A stretch of DNA of 64,000 bases from Trochalopteron elliotii (lineage: Eukaryota; Chordata; Aves; Passeriformes; Leiothrichidae), in the NCBI GenBank assembly GCA_024734555.1, contig JANPWX010000444.1:558001-622000 (forward strand). Direction: 5' to 3'. Below are positions 13,001 through 22,090 of the stretch, piece by piece (the first letter of the stretch is position 1; each line of letters opens with the position of its first letter). Below the pieces are notes generated by a model. That model did not search any database. It saw nothing but the letters and a program-made list of their open reading frames with translations, and was not told where the DNA came from. The position numbers were made by a program, and so were the translations under genes.

Positions 13001-16000
13001 ACTGCCCCCCCAATACATTCAGTCTGAATGCATAGGAAGCACGCTTTTTTTTCCTCACTTCTTACCTCAAAGCTTTCTGATCAAAATACATAAAAAGTTC
13101 CTTTCCCAATGTCTCCACACCCCTGTAAACATGTCCAATAAGGAAATCATGACCAGAGATTCTCTCTTTACTTGCAGTGGTCTGAAAAATGAGTACACAT
13201 ACACACAAAGATTAAAGAGAATTTATACTGCTTAGTTTCTAGCACCAATACACATTCAGCAAGCAGCTGTATGAACTAATTTTCCAACTTGGACAACATT
13301 AATATTTTCTCCTTAAGCAGTCTACCAAAAACAATGGGACTATTAACCTAGGAAGCAGTCACTATTGCTAATGCTACCATAACTAGCTCAATATTTTTCT
13401 AATTGAAACAATACATCTTTTTTATCAGAGAGTTTTATGGCTCTTCCTTAGAGTCATGAATTTATAGTATGAGTTTCAGATTGGTGTAAAATAAACAGTT
13501 ACAGTTTGAATATTAAAAACATGTCAGAGTGTCAATTCTGCTATTTGCAGATCTATATTCCTCTTCAAATGTTAATAATAGGCTTTCAGTATTTTGCATA
13601 GTGCATTGTGTATTACAGAAAAGCCTCCACTGAGCCCACAGAGATATCTCTCTTCCTACTAGTTTAAAGTCTAATCTCAGAAGCAGGTGAGCAGCAGGTG
13701 GAACACTATTCAAAGACAAGATAAATGTGAGATTGAAGCAGTCATATTTTCTTGCTTAGCACATGAAAATGCATTGAAATTATAAGGGATGTCCACAGGT
13801 TATCTGGTCCAAACACCTGGCCAAAGCAGAGTATGCTTAGGACAGGGAGCCCAGGGCTTTATCAAGACAAATTCCAGGGATGCTGGAAGGGATGAACACT
13901 CCAGTCTCTTTGGGCCCTTGTTCCATGGTTTGACTGTTGTTGTGGTGTAAAACTTTTCTGAATACCTAACATGAATTTCTCCTTTTGTCACCTGCATCTG
14001 TTGCTTCTCACCCACAGTGCATGTCCACCAGGAGCCTTGCTCTGTCTCCTCCACACCCTCCTTACAGGTAGCTGAGGAGAGCAATAAAACCTCAGTTCTA
14101 TCAGCTTCTCCTTGAGCACCATGTGCTTCACCCTGCTAATCATACCAGAGTACTCAGTCAAGTCCACTATTATCTTGTTATTGGGGAGCTGGAAACTCAG
14201 ATGCAGCCTTACAAGTGCTGATCAGAGCTAAGAATCACTGTCCTCAACCAGCAAAGCCCAGCATGGAGGTGCCCCTTTTCCCTGGAACAGCCTGCCAGTG
14301 ACATGGAGTCAGCTTTACCAGGAGCCTAGGTGCTTGTTTGATGCAGAGCCATTTCCCATCTGAGCAGCAGCCAGAACTGTGCTGTTCCATGACACTCTTC
14401 TGTTTCAATTGCAGGATTCTGCAAGTCCTGCAAATGCTGAACTTGAGTTTCTACCAGCCAATTTTTCTCACCCTGTGAAGGTCCCCCTGACTAGCACCCC
14501 AAGATTCACTGTCATCACAGCCCTGACTGGAAGGCAGATACACATATCAGTGCTTCAATCACAATCCATTTCAATCCAAATATGGATGAAAGCAACTCTG
14601 GCAAATCAGCCAGACTTCTGCTAGTTAGTGGCATTTCAGAGCTACTCCCTATGCAATCTCCCACTGTATTATTACCTTGAAATGATACATGTTTAGAGTA
14701 TTATGGTTATTATTCTGTCAAGCAGGAAAATAAAAATATTTCTTGCATAACATCACTTACCTTGTCTTTTATCAAAATATGAGGAAAGCAAAATTTTGCT
14801 CTGATGTAAACAGATCAGGCTTTCCAATAAAGGTATTGGAGTCTCTTGCTGTGCAACAAAGTTTATTTTAACTTTAAGCCACTAAGGCTTTTTTTAAAAC
14901 AAACAGAATAAGAAATGACTGAGATGGAAAACTAACTTGTCTTTTCAAATATTTGAAGTTAAATTCATACCTCTTTGGTATCATGCAAACCCTTACAGTC
15001 ATCATAGTACAAACTCTACTAAACAGTGTAATCTTCAGCAGTAGCCAAGTCTTTGGCCATGGTTAGCAGCCCCTGTGAAATCTATAAAGTCCAAGAGCCT
15101 TAGGTTGGTCATTTTCCAATGAATAGAGGCTGCCCTGAGGTGACTTTTACTGCATAAAGTGATGAAAACGAATCTATTTGAGGGAGTGAGATTTCTTTTT
15201 GAAACCTTAGGAGCGTAACTCCTTACTTCAAAAATCTGTCCTGAAAGATACTAACCTATCTGAAAGATATTAACCTATAATGACTAATCTTAAGACCTAT
15301 CTTAGATGTATTTTCAACCACATTCTTTCCTAAATTGTTTCACTGAATTACTATCTTACTGTGCCTTAATCACAAACTCCTACGCTGCTTTATACACACT
15401 GAAAATGGGTAAAAATTCCCCAACTTTCTGCCTGGAGGCACCCAGTACACTTGCTGGGACACAAGCAACAGTCAGTCTCTAAAAGATGAGCAAAACAAGG
15501 CACGGAAAAAAAGACACCTTAGCAAGAGCAAAAAAGATACCTTGTCCTCTGTAATCAAAACCAGAGGACAGTCCCTACACACTCATCAGCCAAGGCCTGC
15601 TTACTGACACCCTGATTTCTCCGTCTGCTACAAGGTCTCACAAGTCCCAGTAGCTTTATACCAGTGAACTATTTTAAGCTGTCAATGAAAGCATAAAAAC
15701 TTGTAGGGAAATTACATACTGTGTACACTGAAAGCAAATGTCACACTCGTTATTTAAATAATTGGTCTAATTAAAATTGGTTTAAAAATAATTATCAAAG
15801 TAAAAGCTTCCTTTCTGCAGGTCAAGGTGTACCTTCCTCATGTTTCACATCGATTAGAACCATAGCATGGTGTGGTTTGGAAGGGACCTTAAAGAGCATC
15901 TAGGACATGCCTGGACTGTGGAGATTACGAATAAGTAAGATTTGCAATCATTTCCCTTGTATTTAACGTTTCCTCAAGCAACATGAAATTTGAAATTTAT

Positions 16001-16541
16001 CCTAAGTGAACACGAGCGATTCTAAAAGCTTTCCCTCATTACTACTCCTCAAAGCTCCTGTTGCTCACAGCTTCAGCATCGCCTTTCCACGTCTGACCTG
16101 GCGAGACCTATTATGCTGCTGACAAGAATATTTCAGAACTTAAAGGAAGAATCAAGACAGTATTCGCTAATGACACCCACCACCACCCACGGCCGGCAGC
16201 GGCGACACGGGGGACACCAACCACTCCGCTGGGAGCTCCGGCCGCCAGTCCCGTGTCCTGGTACTCCTGACCGCTCGCTTGCTGTCACCCACACCTGGCG
16301 GCATTTACCACTGCGGACACCCACGAGCAAAAGCGCTGGGCCCCCGCTGCCCAAGGCGGCTGCCCCGCCCTGTCCCGGTGGCCGGGCCAAGCTGTGCCCC
16401 CTCCCGTCCCCGTCCCCGTCCCCGTCCCCGTCCCCGTGCCCTCACCGCGCCGCCGCCCCGCACGGCCCGCACGCACTGTCCCCGCCGCAGGCGCGCCCGC
16501 AGGCGCTCGGCGCAGAGCGCGCAACCCGGGCCCTCCACCAT
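2428..16541 (-). CDS. NEIL3: NEIL3 DNA glycosylase, exons 1-7 of the gene (3' part off the left edge)
   Basis: The spliced CDS is join of seven exons on the minus strand: 16446-16541, 13066-13181, 10941-11075, 9367-9580, 8229-8303, 5609-5775 and 2428-2597. Lengths are 96, 116, 135, 214, 75, 167 and 170 nt, and every junction keeps frame. The start is the ATG at 16539-16541 in a good context (GGCC before, G after), followed by Val-Glu-Gly-Pro-Gly-Cys as in vertebrate NEIL3, where Val2 becomes the N-terminal nucleophile after Met removal. Order of domains: Fpg/Nei N-terminal lobe (about 1-125), H2TH domain (about 130-212), zinc finger of Fpg type (C232, C235, C254, C257), RanBP2/NZF finger (C301, C304, C315, C318). 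NEIL3 excises oxidised bases such as hydantoins from single-stranded DNA in the nucleus and unhooks interstrand crosslinks at stalled forks; the NZF finger binds ubiquitin. The linker and GRF fingers are not in the window. Identification is from recognised family residues, not a database search. Confidence 0.96.
2598..5608 (-). other. NEIL3: NEIL3 intron 6
   Basis: A 3 kb AT-rich intron. It has a short TA/CA microsatellite at about 4739-4770. I see no exon or recognisable mobile element in the rest. Confidence 0.85.
4739..4770. repeat. (TA)n(CA)n microsatellite
   Basis: A short TA run followed by imperfect CA repeats inside NEIL3 intron 6. Confidence 0.85.
5609..5775 (-). CDS. NEIL3: NEIL3 coding exon 6 (Fpg-type zinc finger)
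   Basis: Acceptor TTCTGTTGCAG ends at 5776 and donor GTATG starts at 5608. It encodes about residues 213-268. KHYKVYKRPACGECGG is followed by DRMTYFCSRCQK, giving the C-x2-C...C-x2-C zinc finger (C232, C235, C254, C257). The Arg of the DRMTYF loop is the conserved DNA-contacting arginine of Fpg-type zinc fingers. The exon is noticeably more GC-rich than its introns. Confidence 0.97.
5776..8228 (-). other. NEIL3: NEIL3 intron 5
   Basis: A 2.45 kb intron. It contains the anomalous block at about 6050-6760 listed separately; the remainder is AT-rich sequence without recognisable features. Confidence 0.85.
6050..6760 (-). mobile_element. possible unclassified repeat (LTR-like?) in NEIL3 intron 5
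   Basis: About 700 nt with fewer stops and a different base composition from the flanking intron. On the minus strand it carries two adjacent open frames of 125 and 100 codons with no recognisable domain, and an AT-rich ATAAAATATA stretch near 6450. The texture is that of an inserted old repeat, perhaps an LTR, but I cannot name a family or find clear ends or a target duplication. Confidence 0.3.
8229..8303 (-). CDS. NEIL3: NEIL3 coding exon 5
   Basis: A 75-nt, 25-codon symmetric exon encoding VCQLTDEHIRRLVKMTRDF and six more residues, closely matching human VCQLTDEQIHHLMKMIRDF. Acceptor TTCTTACAG ends at 8304 and donor GTATTG starts at 8228. It supplies the last helix of the H2TH domain before the zinc finger. 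An exon this short is easily missed by ORF methods; the opposite-strand ORF here is spurious. Confidence 0.93.
8304..9366 (-). other. NEIL3: NEIL3 intron 4
   Basis: About 1.06 kb of AT-rich intron. I see nothing else in it. Confidence 0.9.
9367..9580 (-). CDS. NEIL3: NEIL3 coding exon 4 (H2TH core)
   Basis: Acceptor CTCTTCCAG ends at 9581 and donor GTGGGT starts at 9366. It encodes about residues 116-187: a LDVCSPKFSF segment, then the helix-two-turn-helix with the signature LPGVGNIIKNEALF and DSGLHP, the most conserved stretch of the family, which inserts into DNA around the damaged base. The exon ends in phase 0. Confidence 0.97.
9961..10000. repeat. (TG)4(TA)16 microsatellite
   Basis: Four TG units run into about sixteen TA units, next to the SINE. 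It is length-unstable and a likely polymorphic marker. Confidence 0.95.
10035..10168 (-). mobile_element. tRNA-Ile-derived SINE with CR1-type tail (TguSINE1-like)
   Basis: Read on the minus strand, 10168-10096 is a decayed tRNA-Ile. It shows the A-box motif TAGCTCAGTTGG, an anticodon loop with AAT, and a B box decayed to GTTTGATCC. It is followed by GGACTTCATGATCCTTGTGG and a tail resembling the 3' end of CR1-X LINEs. A tRNA-Ile head joined to a CR1 tail is the published architecture of passerine TguSINE1, which moves using CR1 machinery. The acceptor-stem 5' half is lost and CpG sites have decayed, so it is not a working tRNA gene. The right end is approximate. Confidence 0.85.
10941..11075 (-). 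CDS. NEIL3: NEIL3 coding exon 3
   Basis: Acceptor TTTTTGAG ends at 11076 and donor GTAAAG starts at 10940. It encodes about residues 71-116, opening with RIHFGMNGSMHINP (family: RIHFGMKG...INP), which carries the conserved His-Phe-Gly-Met turn of the Fpg/Nei N-terminal lobe. It closes with a VEYR end that is completed by the first base of exon 4. Confidence 0.94.
11076..13065 (-). other. NEIL3: NEIL3 intron 2
   Basis: About 2 kb of AT-rich intron with short poly(A)/poly(T) tracts. No element is recognised. Confidence 0.9.
13066..13181 (-). CDS. NEIL3: NEIL3 coding exon 2
   Basis: Flanked by acceptor TTTTTCAG (ends 13182) and donor GTAAG (from 13065). It encodes about residues 33-71, including the motif GVETLGKELFMYF, which is almost identical to human NEIL3. 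The Lys in TLGKELF (residue 59 here) corresponds to the lysine implicated in AP-lyase chemistry of NEIL3. The exon begins in phase 0 and ends with two bases of the Arg codon completed by exon 3. Confidence 0.95.
13780..14545 (-). mobile_element. old CR1 LINE fragment
   Basis: Diverged CR1 3' sequence in the same orientation as NEIL3. Its landmarks, read on the plus strand, are the CR1 3' region TTATCTGGTCCAAACACCTGG, the AGCCCAGGGCTTTATC segment, a TCAGCTTCTCCTTGAG segment and the AGATGCAGCCTTACAAG segment that follow in CR1 order; weaker similarity runs to about 14545. Many indels make it clearly older than the copy at 1320-2022. An upstream boundary at 14545 is approximate. Confidence 0.75.
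15852..15915 (-). mobile_element. CR1 3'-end scrap
   Basis: The stretch with TTTGGAAGGGACCTTAAAGA is the reverse complement of the CR1 3' UTR end. Only about 60 nt remain. Confidence 0.8.
16403..16437. repeat. (CCCCGT)n hexamer array beside the NEIL3 exon 1 donor
   Basis: Five perfect CCCCGT units preceded by one partial unit. On the NEIL3 coding strand it reads ACGGGG repeats starting 8 nt after the GT of the exon 1 donor. Successive GGGG runs with 2-nt loops are a textbook G-quadruplex pattern. The in-frame translation of the unspliced strand is an Arg-Gly dipeptide repeat. Confidence 0.95.
16446..16541 (-). CDS. NEIL3: NEIL3 coding exon 1
   Basis: It encodes 32 residues starting Met-Val-Glu-Gly-Pro-Gly-Cys, with Val2 as the expected catalytic amine, then an Arg-rich helix. 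An upstream in-frame GTG at 16548-16550 exists but ATG 16541 fits the family and the Val2 chemistry. The exon is ended here at GCG followed by donor GTGAGG (GT at 16445-16444), phase 0, which matches the phase of exon 2. Human exon 1 is, by alignment, about 20 codons longer, so either this lineage has a short exon 1 or a different donor is used. The frame stays open past the donor to a stop near 16305, across an Arg-Gly repeat. The start is firm; the 3' end is less so. Confidence 0.8.
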
Positions 16542-16562
16542 GGCCGCCACCGCCGCCCGCCC

Positions 16563-16577
16563 TTCGAATCGCCCGCT
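16563..16577 (-). promoter_or_regulatory. CDE/CHR-like cell-cycle element
   Basis: On the coding strand AGCGG (16577-16573), a 4-nt spacer and TTCGAA (16568-16563) match the CDE-4 nt-CHR layout bound by DREAM/MuvB complexes in G2/M and late-S genes. It ends 21 nt before the ATG, so it lies in the promoter or 5' UTR. It is a motif match only; the TTCGAA form is a permitted CHR variant. Confidence 0.45.
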
Positions 16578-16586
16578 CGCGCCGGG

Positions 16587-16595
16587 CCCCGCCCC
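16587..16595 (-). promoter_or_regulatory. GC box (Sp-family site)
   Basis: The minus strand reads GGGGCGGGG, about 46 nt upstream of the NEIL3 ATG. It is a canonical Sp1/KLF site in a CpG-island promoter. Confidence 0.6.
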
Positions 16596-16807
16596 GGTAG
16601 TTCCTGTTTATTGCCGTCTGAATGGCTGCTTCTGCTGCTCCTAAGTTCCTCTCTGGATCCTGGTAGCTCCCTGGTATTGTCTAAAACACGCGCAATGCAT
16701 CTTCTTTCAAGACTTAATCCACAATCAGAGATTAATTTCAGCTTTTTGGGAGTCGGCATATAATAGGCTTCTGCAGTCAGTTCAGGTTTACAGAAGTAAA
16801 ACACTCA

Positions 16808-16826
16808 TTTTCCCGCCACATTTGAA
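16808..16826. promoter_or_regulatory. E2F-type site followed by TTTGAA
   Basis: TTTTCCCGCC (16808-16817) is a consensus E2F site. A CHR core TTTGAA (16821-16826) follows after 3 nt. It lies about 270 nt upstream of the NEIL3 ATG, outside the CpG-dense core. E2F control would fit the known induction of NEIL3 on cell-cycle entry. Confidence 0.5.
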
Positions 16827-17016
16827 GTATGAACAGGCATAATGAACTCTACGAGCTCTAAGAAAATTGAGGGAATTTGCATTGCTAGGTAGAACATGAG
16901 ACACCATTTCGCAATGCCCAGCTTGTGAGGCAGTACTCACACTGGTCAAAAGCTCTCAATGTTACTTCTGAGGCACACAGCCCATATGCTCTTTTCTCTC
17001 AGGGTTCAATCAAAAT

Positions 17017-17146
17017 GTGGTGGGTTTTGTTTTTTGTTTTTTGTTTTGTTGGGTTTGGTTTTGGGTTTTTGGGGTTTTTTTTTTTTTGGGTTTTTTTGGT
17101 TGGTTGGTTCTAGTTTTGGTTTTGTTGTTGTTGGTTTTTTTTTTTT
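17017..17146. repeat. T/G low-complexity tract
   Basis: About 130 nt composed nearly only of T and G on the plus strand, built of GTTTT, GGTTTT and GGTTGG-like units. The Phe/Gly/Val-rich ORFs crossing it are artefacts of composition. Confidence 0.9.
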
Positions 17147-20100
17147 ACATGGAGAGAAGTGGATAAATCAGGCTAAATGATGTTTGTTGAAATAAAATAT
17201 AATTCACATTTTCTGCTGAAGCTAGGGTGTGCTGCCCTTGTTGCAAATGCCTGTGGGGTTTTTGATTTTTTTTCTCAGTGGCATTTTTGCTCCGATCTTT
17301 TAATATCAAGACAATAAGGCAATTTTTAGTCAGAGAATTAAGATCGTAAGTCAGAAATCAGCAATGTTAAAAATGGCATGCTAAAGGGATTTTTCTGCTG
17401 CTCTAGAATTCCTTACTGTTCTTTCAAACAATTAGAAATTGATACATAACTCAGGTTTCTATATTAATATTTAAAGTACCTTAAAAGTACAGACAATAGT
17501 TCCTGTCACTTGGCAGTCAAATACAATGTTTTTCATAATAAGGGATTTCGTTTCAAAGCTGGATATTTTTCAGTACATGGTTTGTGCAGTGTGTTACACC
17601 AGACTGGGTTTTCAATTCCACATCTAATTCTACAGATGAATCAGAAGTTCCAACAACAACCATTAATTAGGTCCTCTAGCTATTTTTCCACTTATGTACA
17701 TGAATTTTAAAAAGAGATTCTGCACTAACTCATGTTTTGCATGCACTTTTATTCCACTAAAAGCTGAATTCCAGGTACGCACAATCTGTTGTTGGTGAGA
17801 TTCATATTAAAGTGGTTGGTGGTGACAAACATACAGAAATTTCTTTGCTATAATAAAAACATCTAATAATATATCTGCAACGAAGGGAAGAGAGGTAATA
17901 GCACTGTAATATACCAGTCTGACTGTTCTGAAGCAAATGACCAGTGCTGAAATCTAAATCAGGATAGTTTACTGGCAAAAGTACCTAAATGACAACAGCT
18001 GAATGAAGAACAGTTGTTGGGCAATATTATTGCTGATAAAATTTTTTAGTGATCTAATAGTGTAGCCAAGTGAGAAATATACAGCTGTTTGTGTTTTACA
18101 GCATTCCAAATAAAATAGTCTTAGCTGCTTTTGTCAAAGTATTTCCTTGAGTCAGGAAATCTCAGTTGCTGCCATTCAGTTTCAACACTGAAGTTCCCAG
18201 GCTACAGGGCAAGTTTTAAATATAAAAGAATAAACACTTCATTAAATTTATTCCAGAGTTCTGTATTAGAATTTAACATTTCTTGGCAGATAATTCCATC
18301 AGAAGTTGTTCACACATTATTTTGTTTTTGAAACATCCAATGTCGACAAGAATCGCTCCCACAGGTAATTAAATGTGCAAATTACAAAAAAATAAACAAG
18401 CAAGTAAATCTCACTCAAGTATAAGTTTAACATTTGAATGTTTTTTTCACTTCCTGTCTGCCTTTGCACCAACAAAATCAGACTGTTCTACTGCACAATA
18501 ATTGATATAGCAAATAGGACAAATTATCTGCAGTGAAAGGTAAAATCTGTTTTAAAAACAAAAATTAAGTAAATCTACATATGCTCATAAATTTGTCCCA
18601 TGTTCTTCGAGCTCTGTGCACAGCTGCCTCTGTTATTTTTCCCAGTGGTGTTTGCAGGCATAGTTTCTTGGTTTATTTGTGCATTTCCATATTTACCTTC
18701 AGATAATAGCATACAACAGAACAGTGTGCTCAGCATTGGACTCTCACATTTTGGTATATTACTGCAGTAATTGGAGTAGAATTGACTTTTCTCATTAAGA
18801 AAAAATTAAACACAGAAAAGTCCATTTCTTTCTAAAACTTCAGGTTTTCCAGAATTATAAAAAGCATATAATTCTTTTTTTAAATTCAGTTTGCCAGAAT
18901 TTATATAAAAGCCCTAATTCTCTGCCTTGTTGTCCCAGTTCATGTAACAGGACATTTGGCATAAAATTGATGTGGCTAATTTGTGCAAGTAGAGCTACCA
19001 ACATCCAACTGCTAAAACTTTTTCGTTTATGCATTTTTTCTCCCTTGAATTAATATCTTAATCTTAGGACATTGGTGCTCAGTTTAAATGCCTAAGTTAA
19101 ATTTGCAATTACTAGAGCTTTGAAGGTGATGTTGGCAAGGAATATTGTCATATGGCAAATAGAGATCAATTTAAATATAGGCCAACTTAAATATCGTTTT
19201 AGATCAAATAAGGCAACATGAGAGAACAGAAATATGGAGAGTACAAGCACACTCTGTTCAAACCCAGCAGTACAAAGAACATCAGCACTGAGATTCTTGC
19301 TAAAGCATAGGAGTTTTTTTCTACTGACTGGTTGAAGTTTACAGTGAACTACAAGGATATTCCCTTTATGGTGACAAAATCTTGGATAAGAATTAATAAT
19401 CAGTGGATGACTGATCTGTTTTGTGGTTGCCTAGAGAGTCAATGTGAACAGTGAAGCGCACTCAAAATTGCTCATCATGTAATCCAAATGAAATCCTTCC
19501 TAAACCTTGTAAAAACATTCCCAAATCCTTCAAAATTAAGTCTCTTAATGCAATTAACCCAAATAGTTGCACTGTCCAGGGAATGTGTTCTGGTTATAAA
19601 TTCCTGGTCTGACAGTGATTTTTCAGGGTCATGCATAGTTGATATGGACACATAGTCAAATTATTTTTTGTCAGTTATCTGAAACTAAATAATACCTTGA
19701 GTGTTTAGATTCTTTTATTGGTAGAGAGGTCTTGCTTTCCTTTACAATAAAAGCCCATACTATTGTGGCTTTGTTTTTACAGCTGCAGTTATTGTAAAGA
19801 TGGAGATCAAGGAGATTCTTTGGGAACTGCAGTGAAGTATCGATATAAAATTATTAACCAAGCTGGGAATAACAGCTTTAGTATGAGAGCTTCTTGCATA
19901 TATTTCATTGTTGCAGCCATACTAAAATGCTGCATACTAAAACTTCCATACCATTTTCACTGAACATGGAGTATGTGTTCAAAATGGAGTAATTAATGGA
20001 TTCAAGTTTTGGAAGTAAAAGGGATAGTTGAGACTTAGCAGTTCTGTCCTAATTTCTACGTATTAAAACTGGTCACAGATAAGCATATTCTTAGCGTTTC

Positions 20101-20583
20101 AACACATATACTAAAGAAGAAAGAAAAATACTTATAGAGCTATATATTGTGCTCGAAATTTCCAGAGAGGGCATGCTGTAGAATTAGACAGATAGAGGAT
20201 GTAAAAAAACCCTAAACTGCTTAATTATGTGTGCAATTATATTTTTAAAAATTACTATTTTTTCAATATTGTTCACAATATTATTGGAATTTCCCTGCGT
20301 AGCAATTAAGAGTATGACAGGTTCACCTGTCAATGACTGGGCTGTAAATAAACCATCACTCTTTCAGAAAAGATAGCTTTTTGTCTCTATAGCAATCCTT
20401 GATTAACCTAGAGATAAAAAATGCAACACCTTTGAAAACCTGGGCTAGCTTGACACGTTAGTTTTCGGCAAAGTAATTTTGCCATTTTTAGTCAGGAATT
20501 AGACATGGATTGCTTTCAAACACTGAAGATCATACTTCTTTCCAAAGAGACCTTCATACTGTATTAATTTCTTGGACTTTGCT

Positions 20584-20606
20584 GGGGGGGGGGGGGGGGG
20601 GGGGGG
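20584..20606. repeat. poly-G run, 23 bases
   Basis: An uninterrupted run of 23 G on the plus strand, in AT-rich surroundings. Its true length may differ, since homopolymers this long are error-prone in sequencing. Confidence 0.95.
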
Positions 20607-22054
20607 CGTGGAAAGTGGAAATAATCTCTCTTAAATTATTTTTCTGCTGCTCAGACCAAAGGATTAAATCCACAGGAGGGAGTTAAGATTAAAAAGAGAC
20701 AGGCAAGCTATTCACATGCACTTAAATTCAGTGATAATCAAGCTCCATCAACTGTATTATATATCTAAGGTAATGGAAACTGTGAACTCTATGTAATCAG
20801 TGGCAATAGGTAGGCACCTCACCAGACAGTGATTTAGAGCAGGGGCTTCATTAGGTCTCTTTCTCCATTAGCCACACAGGGAACAATAGTAGTTCCTTCT
20901 ATTGGATACCCTGCTGAGAACCTTCCAGCAGTCACCTATTTCCCTTGTGCAGTGTAAGGGGAGAGTTATGTCAGAGAACATGACTCAGTTGTATGCTGAG
21001 CCAGGTACTGTCTGGAAGTGCCAATGGAGTTTCCTAGATGCCTCTGCAGTCTGTATTCATTGCAGTGAAACAGCTCCTTTGGTTAAAAATCCAAGCAAAG
21101 CATTTTTTTTTCTTTTTTCAAAAAAGAGAATGTGGCAGCTTCTTTAAGCTGCTGTAGCAATCCAATCAGTGGTGCCTCCTTCCCCTGGGAAGTGGAGAAA
21201 ATTGCTTTCCTGAGAAAGTATGCAGTAGACTAGAAAAGACACCATTCTGAGCTGTTCCTCTTATCAGAATACTTTTTCTTTGCATAACATGCTTTGTTTT
21301 TCACTAGAGCTATGACTATCACCAAGGTGATAGATTTAATTTGATCATTTACATTAGCCTGGAATTACCAGATATAATTTTCAACATATGATTTCTGAAC
21401 ATAGCCACCTCAAACTTTGTTTTGTAATAGAATTACCTCTGGAAGTATATTCTGATCTAAGGCTATGATCTTGCCATTAATTGTGACAGGGACTTGAGAG
21501 ATTATGAATTTAATTTTGGCTTGTTGGAAGTGAATCTGTGTTTTAATGGTGTTATTAATAAGTTATATTCTTAAGTATTCAGTATCCATCTACTTTTTAA
21601 TTTTTTTTATTGAAGAGAAATGTTTTACAAAAAGATTCCTCTTCTTTCTCCATCAGAGTACCTAGAAACACAGTGAAAATGACGGTTCCTTTGGTGACAC
21701 AAGATCAACAGTCCATATGGTGCTTCAAACCATACAGAGTGCTTTGAACCTAGATATATTCCTTCTTGTGTGACAATTCCAAGCCAGCAGGAAAAGACTT
21801 GCAGAGACTGCTCCAAGTGAGACTACACTCCTCACCGTGTTTTTGTTTGAGCTGACCATGTGACCATTACGAGAAACTAAATCTCTTGGAGCACACACCA
21901 AAACCAAGATATGTAGAGGTAGTTAAACAATTCCACCTATGTATGAGGTATAGACAAAATGGTATCGACTCTTGATTTGTGAGCACATTCTAGGTGGAGA
22001 AAATTGGCTACAGCACAAAGTTAGCTTCCTAGGAAAAGACTTGGCAGAAGGATT

Positions 22055-22090
22055 AGAATGTCTCCTCAGCAAGTTCACTGATGATGTGAA
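22055..22090 (+). mobile_element. CR1 ORF2 scrap
   Basis: The stretch CTCAGCAAGTTCACTGATGA and the following GAAGCTGGGAG match the CR1 reverse-transcriptase region usually reading CTCAGCAAGTTTGCAGATGA and AAGCTGGGAG. It is short and isolated. Confidence 0.55.

Larger units (their letters stand above)
13182..16445 (-). other. NEIL3: NEIL3 intron 1
   Basis: A 3.26 kb intron. It contains an old CR1 copy (13780-14545), a short CR1 3' end (15852-15915), half of the promoter CpG island and the ACGGGG array next to the donor. 14560-15840 shows nothing recognisable. Confidence 0.85.
16185..16605. promoter_or_regulatory. NEIL3: CpG island promoter of NEIL3
   Basis: A sharply GC-rich, CpG-dense block in an otherwise AT-rich window. 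It covers the start codon, the first splice donor and about 60 nt upstream. No TATA box lies in the usual position upstream of the ATG, so dispersed initiation is expected. Open frames running through it on both strands (for example 16113-16763, plus strand) are by-products of high GC and simple repeats. Confidence 0.85.

Noticed and set aside
16113..16763. 216-codon plus-strand ORF over the NEIL3 promoter
   Set aside because: It is Pro/Arg/Ser-rich, driven by the CpG island and the CCCCGT array, overlaps NEIL3 exon 1 antisense, and has no domain.
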